A DNA stretch of 14,473 nt. It comes from Clostridia bacterium. Lineage in GTDB: Bacteria; Bacillota_A; Clostridia; Oscillospirales; CAG-272. How positions within the stretch are numbered: position 1 is the stretch's first letter; every line of letters begins with the position of its first letter. The DNA is taken from positions 1-14,473 of the forward strand of contig JAFXHW010000120.1 of assembly GCA_017533545.1 (NCBI GenBank), written 5' to 3'. Under the pieces are notes generated by a model. It did not search any database, was not told the DNA's origin, and saw nothing but the letters and a program-made list of their open reading frames with translations. Of the stretch, positions 1 to 4,292 are shown in pieces. Made by a program: the position numbers and the translations under genes.

Positions 1-41
1 CTCAGCCCACCGAGACCGTTCGCGCTCTTCTCAAAAAATAA
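1..41 (+). CDS. rpsP: Ribosomal protein S16, C-terminal end only (partial)
   Basis: Reading from base 3, the sequence encodes QPTETVRALLKK and stops at TAA (39-41). The pattern GAQPT-(D/E)-TV-x3-LLKK is the usual C-terminus of bacterial ribosomal protein S16, a small-subunit assembly protein that binds 16S rRNA. The next gene starts three bases after the stop. The order rpsP then a KH-domain gene is conserved in Bacillota, which supports the call. The rest of the gene lies outside the window, so the identification rests on about 13 residues plus context. Confidence 0.75.
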   Translation, partial: QPTETVRALLKK

Positions 42-43
42 TC

Positions 44-280
44 ATGGCAGATTTAAGCAAAGTATTGCTTGACATCGCAAAGTCTATCGTCGACGAGCCC
101 GACAAGGTTACGGTCGAGATCGACGATGACGGCGAAAATGTCAATCTTACCTTGAATGTTGCTCCCGACGATATGGGCAAGGTTATCGGACGTCACGGCA
201 GAATCGCCCGCGCTATCCGTATGGTCGTTAAGGCCGCAGCCAACAAATCGGGTAAAAAAGCAACTGTTGAGATCAGATAA
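44..280 (+). CDS. khpA: KH-domain RNA-binding protein KhpA (YlqC family)
   Basis: This is a 78-residue protein made of a single KH domain, the usual length for KhpA. The RNA-gripping GXXG loop is visible as G49-R50-H51-G52 within GKVIGRHGRIARAIR. The N-terminal helix (about residues 3-16) is followed by a beta strand around residues 21-26. In Bacillota, KhpA pairs with KhpB (Jag/EloR) and is linked to cell elongation and global RNA binding; that role comes from the family, not this sequence. It starts 2 bases after the rpsP stop, so it is probably cotranscribed and translationally coupled. A hairpin terminator follows directly. The rimM-trmD genes that often come next in this operon are absent here. 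Identification is confident. Confidence 0.93.
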   Translation: MADLSKVLLDIAKSIVDEPDKVTVEIDDDGENVNLTLNVAPDDMGKVIGRHGRIARAIRMVVKAAANKSGKKATVEIR

Positions 281-288
281 TTATGTCC

Positions 289-320
289 AAAGCAGCTGCC
301 GAACGATCGGCGGCTGCTTT
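289..320 (+). terminator. Terminator of the rpsP-khpA transcription unit
   Basis: A 13-bp inverted repeat (289-301 with 308-320) has one T-G wobble and a 6-base loop AACGAT. It begins 9 bases after the khpA stop. The right arm ends in TTT and is followed by GTTCAT and then an A/T-rich stretch, so the U tract is imperfect, but stem strength and position fit an intrinsic terminator. The infC promoter lies 50 bases further on. Confidence 0.75.
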
Positions 321-369
321 GTTCATAAAAAATTTACTCTTTTTCGATCCTATATATCATCATCGGATA

Positions 370-398
370 TTGACTTTTCGCCCCTTATGTATTATAAT
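370..398 (+). promoter_or_regulatory. Sigma-A promoter of the infC-rpmI-rplT operon
   Basis: The -35 box TTGACT (370-375) and the -10 box TATAAT (393-398) are separated by exactly 17 bases. This is one mismatch from the vegetative consensus. Transcription should begin near base 405, leaving a leader of about 155 nt before the infC start. It sits just downstream of the khpA terminator, as expected for a fresh transcription unit. Confidence 0.88.
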
Positions 399-404
399 TA
401 CAAA

Positions 405-560
405 GTAAAAATGAAGCAGAGCTCTCCGCTCTCACCTTGATGCTTGTCTTAGCACGGGTTGATAATCGTATTCGGACATATCATGCCCGAGTATTGTTTG
501 CGGAGAAATGCTTTCTTCGCATTTTTTATTTTTTATCGCTTTTTGCGGGGGTGACTACCA
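405..560 (+). promoter_or_regulatory. infC operon leader, probable ribosomal protein L20 autoregulatory element
   Basis: The long 5' untranslated region folds into consecutive helices. Helix 1 is AGAGC (418-422) with GCTCT (428-432). A small helix is TGCT (441-444) with AGCA (451-454). A longer stem joins CGGG-T-TGATA (455-464) to TATCA-TG-CCCG (479-489). A terminator-like hairpin follows (503-534). Bacillota infC operons are known to carry an L20 leader in which L20 binds an rRNA-mimicking fold and promotes premature termination. The position, the GCAGAGC...GCTCTCACC sequence and the downstream attenuator fit that class. I assign it by architecture and partial sequence recall; a covariance-model match would settle it. 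Confidence 0.7.
503..534 (+). terminator. Attenuator hairpin inside the infC leader
   Basis: GAGAAATGC (503-511) pairs with GCATTTTTT (519-527), using two G-U pairs around a 7-base loop. The right arm runs straight into T6, then A, then T6. This is a terminator shape located before the first gene of the operon, so it probably acts as the conditional terminator of the L20 leader rather than as an operon end. Confidence 0.65.
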
Positions 561-1184
561 ATCAAAAACAATAACGGCAAGGAACATTACATTAACGACG
601 ATATTCGTTCCTTGGGCTTCCCTCTCTCCAAAGTTATGAGAGTTATCGGACCCGAAGGCGAGCAGCTCGGTCTGCTTACCTATGCAAACGCTCAGAAGGC
701 CGCAGACGACAGAAACTTAGACCTTGTTATGATGTCTGCACAGTCCGATCCGCCCGTATGCAAGATCATCGACTACGGACGTTTCAAATTCGAGCGTGAC
801 AAACGTGAAAAAGAAGCCAAAAAGAAACAGCAGGTTGCTGACATCAAAGAAATCCAGCTCAGCTGCCACATTGACACAAACGATTTCAACACAAAGGCCA
901 ACCACGCCAAGAGATTCCTCAAAAACGGCGATAAGGTTCGCGTTGTGGTACGCTTCAGAGGCCGCCAGATGGCACATCAGGACATTGGCCGCGATCTTTT
1001 AGCCCGCTTTACCGAAGCTTGCGCCGAATTCGGCCAGCAGGATAAGGCTCCCGTTATGGAAGGCCGCTCGATGACAATGTTCCTCGGTCCCATAAAGCAG
1101 ACTGCCGCTCCCAAAAAGGCAAAGGCAGAAAAAGCAGAGAAAGTCGAAAAGGCTCCCGAAGCTAACGAGAGTGAAGCAGAATAA
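561..1184 (+). CDS. infC: Translation initiation factor IF-3, with AUC start codon
   Basis: IF-3 binds the 30S subunit, keeps it apart from 50S and rejects non-canonical start codons. The product is 207 residues from the ATC at 561. Its N-domain opens with YINDDIRSLG (residues 10-19), then RVIGPEGEQLG, equivalent to the conserved INEEIR...VRLIG-x2-GEQLG block. The linker and C-domain follow (KEIQLSCHIDTNDF, HAKRFLKNGDKVRVVVRFRGR). A charged Lys/Glu/Ala tail occupies about residues 183-207. No ATG, GTG or TTG occurs in frame between the upstream stop (552-554) and a TTG at 612, and starting at 612 would delete the conserved INDDIR. A strong Shine-Dalgarno, GGGGGTGA (547-554), sits 6 bases before ATC 561. 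Non-AUG starts are a known autoregulatory device of infC. An ATT at 591 (AAGGAA at 579-584) is the alternative. Confidence 0.92.
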   Translation: MKNNNGKEHYINDDIRSLGFPLSKVMRVIGPEGEQLGLLTYANAQKAADDRNLDLVMMSAQSDPPVCKIIDYGRFKFERDKREKEAKKKQQVADIKEIQLSCHIDTNDFNTKANHAKRFLKNGDKVRVVVRFRGRQMAHQDIGRDLLARFTEACAEFGQQDKAPVMEGRSMTMFLGPIKQTAAPKKAKAEKAEKVEKAPEANESEAE

Positions 1185-1371
1185 TACGCTCGCTTTCATA
1201 AATTTAATCAGATATTCCTGCCGACAGGGTGCAGTGTGTAAGAATATATCGTCTTGCGCCGTATTCCTTACACGTGCAAATAAGCCGGCATGAAATTAAA
1301 GCGGTAGGCCGGACGGCGACCTTGCCCTCCGCTATAACAAAAAACATTGTCGCCGAGAAACGGACAAGAAA
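1185..1371 (+). promoter_or_regulatory. Structured infC-rpmI intercistronic region
   Basis: This 187-base non-coding gap holds three stems in a row. The first joins GTGTAAG-AATA (1236-1246) to TATT-C-CTTACAC (1262-1273), and can extend through TGCA (1230-1233) pairing with TGCA (1275-1278). The second joins CCGGC (1285-1289) to GCCGG (1308-1312). The third joins CGGCGAC (1314-1320) to GTCGCCG (1349-1355), ending 16 bases before the rpmI ATG. I see no convincing promoter or terminator here. In E. coli the equivalent gap carries L20 binding sites that control rpmI and rplT translation, so a similar role is possible; that is inference. Small open frames here on both strands lack ribosome sites and look like noise. 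Confidence 0.5.
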
Positions 1372-1569
1372 ATGCCTAAGATCAAAACACATAAAGCGAC
1401 CGCCAAGCGTTTCTCGCTTACCAAGAACGGCGCCGTTAAAATGAACCATTCTCAGCATCGCCATAAGCTCGGTCTGAAGACTCCCAAGCGCAAGAGAAAC
1501 CTCAGAAAAGCTACTTACGTTAGCGAAGCTATGGCACCCACTATCAGACGTCTGCTTCCCAAGAACTGA
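1372..1569 (+). CDS. rpmI: 50S ribosomal protein L35
   Basis: This 65-residue, strongly basic protein opens with MPKIKTHKATAKRF and contains HKLGLKTPKRKRNLRK, both diagnostic of L35, at the family's standard length. L35 is a small 23S rRNA-binding protein of the large subunit. The Shine-Dalgarno is poor (GGAC at 1362-1365), and the start is preceded by a stable intercistronic hairpin, so translation may depend on RNA folding or coupling. rplT follows after 31 bases. The bacterial infC-rpmI-rplT order makes the call secure. Confidence 0.97.
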   Translation: MPKIKTHKATAKRFSLTKNGAVKMNHSQHRHKLGLKTPKRKRNLRKATYVSEAMAPTIRRLLPKN

Positions 1570-1587
1570 CGCGGTCTGAAATTATCA

Positions 1588-1593
1588 GGAGGA
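1588..1593 (+). promoter_or_regulatory. Strong ribosome binding site of rplT
   Basis: AGGAGG (1588-1593) sits 7 bases before the rplT ATG at 1601 and is the strongest Shine-Dalgarno of this operon. It contrasts with the weak site of rpmI, which suggests that rplT can initiate independently. Confidence 0.85.
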
Positions 1594-1600
1594 AAGAAAA

Positions 1601-1954
1601 ATGGCAAGAGTAAAAGGGGCCATGATGACCCGTAAAAGACGCAATAAAATCCTGAAAGCCGCTAAGGGCTATTGGGGTGCAAAGAGCAAGCACTTTAAGA
1701 TGGCTAAACAGGCCGTCATGAAGAGCGGCAACTATGCTTTTGCAGGCAGAAAGATGAAGAAGAGAGACTTCCGTTCTCTCTGGATCACCCGTATCTCTGC
1801 TCAGGCAAAGGTAAACGGCATGAATTATTCCACTATGATTCACGGCCTCAAGAAGGCAGGCATCGACCTCAACCGCAAGATGCTCGCTGAAATCGCTGTT
1901 TCCGATAAGGAAGCTTTCGCAGCTCTCTGCGAAAAGGCAAAGGCAGCCCTTTAA
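1601..1954 (+). CDS. rplT: 50S ribosomal protein L20
   Basis: This 117-residue basic protein begins [20 protein letters not shown] and contains [25 protein letters not shown] and INAAAR-like [15 protein letters not shown], matching L20 end to end. L20 is an early assembly protein that binds 23S rRNA. Its long basic N-terminal tail (about residues 1-60) threads the rRNA, and its globular C-terminal domain is also the part that represses its own operon in characterised bacteria. It is the last gene of the operon; a strong terminator starts 15 bases after the stop. The leader upstream of infC is probably its regulatory target. Confidence 0.97.
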   Translation: MARVKGAMMTRKRRNKILKAAKGYWGAKSKHFKMAKQAVMKSGNYAFAGRKMKKRDFRSLWITRISAQAKVNGMNYSTMIHGLKKAGIDLNRKMLAEIAVSDKEAFAALCEKAKAAL

Positions 1955-1968
1955 TTTAAAAAGAAAAA

Positions 1969-2010
1969 TGCAGGGTCGTCCCTATAAAGGGAGCGACCTT
2001 GCAGTTTTTT
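1969..2010 (+). terminator. Rho-independent terminator of the infC operon
   Basis: A 14-bp stem with one bulged G and one G-T pair joins 1969-1982 to 1989-2003 around a 6-base loop TATAAA. It is followed by G and then T6 (2005-2010). An A-rich run (1955-1968) precedes it. This is the best intrinsic terminator in the window and closes infC-rpmI-rplT. Confidence 0.93.
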
Positions 2011-2060
2011 ATTATATTCACTTTTTACATATTCCGACACGCAAATCAACCGTTTTGAAT

Positions 2061-2089
2061 TTGAGAAAGGAATTGCGCAGCTCTTTAAA
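2061..2089 (+). promoter_or_regulatory. Candidate promoter for the methyltransferase-dprA unit
   Basis: TTGAGA (2061-2066) and TTTAAA (2084-2089) are 17 bases apart. The -35 matches 5 of 6 consensus bases but the -10 only 4 of 6. A promoter is expected between the rplT terminator and the next gene, and this is the best match I see. The evidence is modest. Confidence 0.3.
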
Positions 2090-2112
2090 AGTGAGCGCAA
2101 AAGAGATCGATT

Positions 2113-2907
2113 TTGGAAATAATCACATCTCGTCAAAACCGTCTGGCTTTGTCTTTGGCCGCTCTGAACGATAAGAAAAATCGTGATGCAGAGGGGCTTT
2201 TCCTGCTTGACGGAAGAAAGCTTTTTTTGGAGGCAGCCGCCTCAGGCTTGATCTTTAAACACGTAGTCTGCACCGAGCGATATTACCTTGATCACAAAAA
2301 CGAGGTAGAAAAATACTCGCCGATCATCTTTTCGGAGGGCGTTTTTGACAAAATTTCTCGCGAAAATTCGCCCGATGGGATAATTTGTGTGCTCGACTAT
2401 CTTGACAATCTGCATAAAAAGACTACAATATATAATAACGACAAAAATCAGCACTCTTTATTTATGGCAATTTCGATCCAGGATCCGGGAAATCTGGGCA
2501 CGATCATTCGTACCGCCTCGGCATTCGGAATCGACGAGATCATTCTTAACGATTGCTGTGCCGATATATACAATCGCAAAACTCTGCGCGCATCTATGGG
2601 TGCGATATTCCGCACCCGCATCAGCATTTGCTCCGATGTCAAAGGAACAATCGATACCCTGCGTTCGTCGGGCAGACGTGTCTTTGCCGCAGCGCTTGAC
2701 CGCACATCGATCGAGCTTGATAGACTCGACGTAAGTCCGTCAGACGTCTTTATGGTAGGCAACGAGGGGCACGGGCTGCCGAGCGATATAATTGAGCTTT
2801 GCGACAGAAGCGTATTTATTCCCATGATGCCCAATTCCGAGTCTCTCAACGCCGCCCATGCGGCAACAGTGCTCCTTTGGGAAAAATGGAAAAAGGGGCG
2901 CGCCTGA
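2113..2907 (+). CDS. SpoU/TrmH-family 2'-O-ribose RNA methyltransferase (RlmB-like)
   Basis: The 264-residue product has the two-part structure of RlmB/YsgA-type enzymes. An N-terminal RNA-substrate-binding domain (about 1-105) contains ITSRQN and GLFLLDGRKLF. The C-terminal SPOUT methylase domain with its trefoil knot carries motif 1 QDPGNLGTIIRTASAFG (Q123 onward), motif 2 GNEGHGL (216-222) and motif 3 IPMMPNSESLNAA (N241, E243, S244, L245, N246). These enzymes transfer a methyl group from S-adenosylmethionine to a ribose 2'-OH in rRNA or tRNA; the exact nucleotide cannot be read from sequence. The start is a TTG with a weak upstream AAGAG. It is chosen because MEIITSRQN matches the family N-terminus and a stop lies in frame at 2092-2094. 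dprA follows after 38 bases. Confidence 0.9.
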   Translation: MEIITSRQNRLALSLAALNDKKNRDAEGLFLLDGRKLFLEAAASGLIFKHVVCTERYYLDHKNEVEKYSPIIFSEGVFDKISRENSPDGIICVLDYLDNLHKKTTIYNNDKNQHSLFMAISIQDPGNLGTIIRTASAFGIDEIILNDCCADIYNRKTLRASMGAIFRTRISICSDVKGTIDTLRSSGRRVFAAALDRTSIELDRLDVSPSDVFMVGNEGHGLPSDIIELCDRSVFIPMMPNSESLNAAHAATVLLWEKWKKGRA

Positions 2908-2945
2908 TATATCTGTTGATTCTGTAAAGGGAGGCTAAGTTTTTC

Positions 2946-4244
2946 ATGACCGATATTCTCTATTGGATATGGTTTTCGCTCCGCTACGGTGAGAAGTATT
3001 CTGCAGCCGAAAAGCTTCTGGCAAGCTACGGTGACCCAAAAAGCATATACTATGCCGCACGAAACGGCGAACAAGATATTCCTCCGATAGAATCGCCCGA
3101 CTTTTTCTCACTTGAAGAGGCGAAGGACATCGCGGATTTCTGCCACAACAGAAACATAACGATAATCCCGCTTAGCAGCGAATATTATCCGCATCCTTTG
3201 ATGAAAATAAAGGACAGACCCATTTTGCTTTATGCAAGAGGAATCGTTCCCGATTTTCGCCGCCGACTTTGCGTTGCAATGGTAGGTACACGTCGGATCA
3301 GCGACTACGGCGAGCGAGCCGCATACGCAATATCGTATGATCTGTCACGAACCGGCGCGATAATCATAAGCGGACTTGCCAAAGGCGTGGACAGCGTTGC
3401 GCATCGCGCCTGCCTTGACAGCGGCGGAACCACCGTCGCCGTCCTCGGCTGCGGCGTTGACCGCGCATATCCGTCGGAGAATCGCTATCTCATGGACGAG
3501 ATAGCTGAACGCGGATGCGTTATCAGCGAGTACAAGCCTATGTCGTCACCCGAAGCATACCACTTTCCCCAGAGGAACCGCATCATATCCGGTCTTTCGT
3601 CGGGTACGGTAGTTGTTGAAGCCGACACCAAAAGCGGAGCTATGATAACGGCGCGCAATGCGGTATTTCAGGGACGCGACGTATTTGCCGTGCCCGGCAT
3701 GATCGGCGAAAGTAATTCGAGCGGTACAAATCTGCTCTTAAAGCAGGGCGCGAAGGCGATCACCTGCGCCGACGACGTAATCGAGGTATACAGCGGCACA
3801 TACGGTGCGGTTTTGAATCTCGACTATCTGTTAAATCCCGTCAGATCAAATCCGGCGATAAACGGTTCGGAGCGCGATGCTTCGATAACCCACGCAAAAG
3901 GCGTTTGGACTCAAAGGAGCAAGGCAAAGGCAGCGCCGGTAAAAATACGTCTTTCCGATTCCCTTGTGAAAAACGAACAGCCCACAGAGGCCAAAAAGGC
4001 TGAAAAGAAGATTTTAGAGAACATTCCCGAAGAAAAAAAGCCTGAAAAGAAAGTTTTAAAGAACATCCCCGAGGGCAATCAGGGAATCGTTTACAGCGCC
4101 GTTCCCGAAGAGGGCGAGATCAGCATCGATGAGATTGCATCAAAAACGTCGCTGCCGATGAACTCGATCATGGCATCGATCACAATGCTCGAAATAAACG
4201 GACTTTGTGAGAGAGTTGCAGGCGGACGCATCCGTCGTTTATAA
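2946..4244 (+). CDS. dprA: DNA processing protein DprA/Smf with enlarged linker
   Basis: DprA binds incoming single-stranded DNA and loads RecA during natural transformation; it is also widespread in bacteria not known to be competent. The product is 432 residues, longer than the usual 290-380. An N-terminal helical domain (about 1-70) precedes the Rossmann-like DprA domain (about 85-280), with GTRRISDYG, SGLAKGVDSVAH, VLGCGVDRAYP, FPQRNRIISGLS and KSGAMITA. The C-terminal winged-helix (about 378-432) has ISIDEIASKTSLP and ends GGRIRRL. The extra length is a charged linker (about 285-377) containing a 14-residue tandem repeat starting at E353 and E367 (EKK-x-L-x-NIPE). The ribosome site AAAGGGAGG (2926-2934) lies 11 bases before the ATG. 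The dprA-topA-trmFO order is classic for Bacillota. Confidence 0.95.
   Translation: MTDILYWIWFSLRYGEKYSAAEKLLASYGDPKSIYYAARNGEQDIPPIESPDFFSLEEAKDIADFCHNRNITIIPLSSEYYPHPLMKIKDRPILLYARGIVPDFRRRLCVAMVGTRRISDYGERAAYAISYDLSRTGAIIISGLAKGVDSVAHRACLDSGGTTVAVLGCGVDRAYPSENRYLMDEIAERGCVISEYKPMSSPEAYHFPQRNRIISGLSSGTVVVEADTKSGAMITARNAVFQGRDVFAVPGMIGESNSSGTNLLLKQGAKAITCADDVIEVYSGTYGAVLNLDYLLNPVRSNPAINGSERDASITHAKGVWTQRSKAKAAPVKIRLSDSLVKNEQPTEAKKAEKKILENIPEEKKPEKKVLKNIPEGNQGIVYSAVPEEGEISIDEIASKTSLPMNSIMASITMLEINGLCERVAGGRIRRL
4002..4085 (+). repeat. Two-copy 42-bp tandem repeat within dprA linker
   Basis: Bases 4002-4043 and 4044-4085 are imperfect in-frame copies encoding EKKILENIPE plus EKKP and EKKVLKNIPE plus GNQG. 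The first ten codons are well conserved and the last four diverge. It looks like a local duplication in a disordered, lysine-rich linker. Confidence 0.7.
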
Positions 4245-4251
4245 TTTTTTT
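4216..4251 (+). promoter_or_regulatory. dprA/topA boundary: candidate topA promoter overlapping a terminator-like hairpin
   Basis: A perfect -10 hexamer TATAAT (4240-4245) overlaps the dprA stop codon and has TTGCAG (4216-4221) 18 bases upstream, a poor -35. The same bases form a 6-bp hairpin (4221-4226 with 4231-4236, loop CGCA) followed by a T-rich run ending in T7 (4245-4251). Either reading, or both, is possible: weak termination after dprA, or extra promoter input for topA. The 48-base A/T-rich gap to topA is otherwise empty except for its ribosome site. Confidence 0.35.
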
Positions 4252-4277
4252 CGTATTCAATTTTAATTTTATTTTTT

Positions 4278-4284
4278 AAGGAAG
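4278..4284 (+). promoter_or_regulatory. Ribosome binding site of topA
   Basis: AAGGAAGG lies at 4278-4285, 7 bases before the ATG at 4293, and decides this start. The encoded N-terminus MPNLVIVESPHKA matches the family start. Confidence 0.8.
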
Positions 4285-4292
4285 GTTACACT

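Noticed and set aside
156..440. 94-codon + strand frame running from khpA through the terminator and infC promoter
   Set aside because: It crosses a terminator and a promoter and has no ribosome site or family resemblance.
535..547. 13-base ATCGCTTTTTGCG shared by the infC leader (535-547) and the region after smc (14440-14452)
   Set aside because: It is a short, simple hairpin-like sequence around T5; two copies 14 kb apart without shared flanks are most likely chance.
1204..1464. Overlapping small frames on both strands in the infC-rpmI gap
   Set aside because: They have no Shine-Dalgarno, run into rpmI out of frame, and the region is better explained by RNA stems.
2448..3074. 208-codon open frame on the - strand across the methyltransferase/dprA junction
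   Set aside because: It overlaps two conserved genes and shows no protein family signature; the 38-base gap it spans is explained by the dprA ribosome site.
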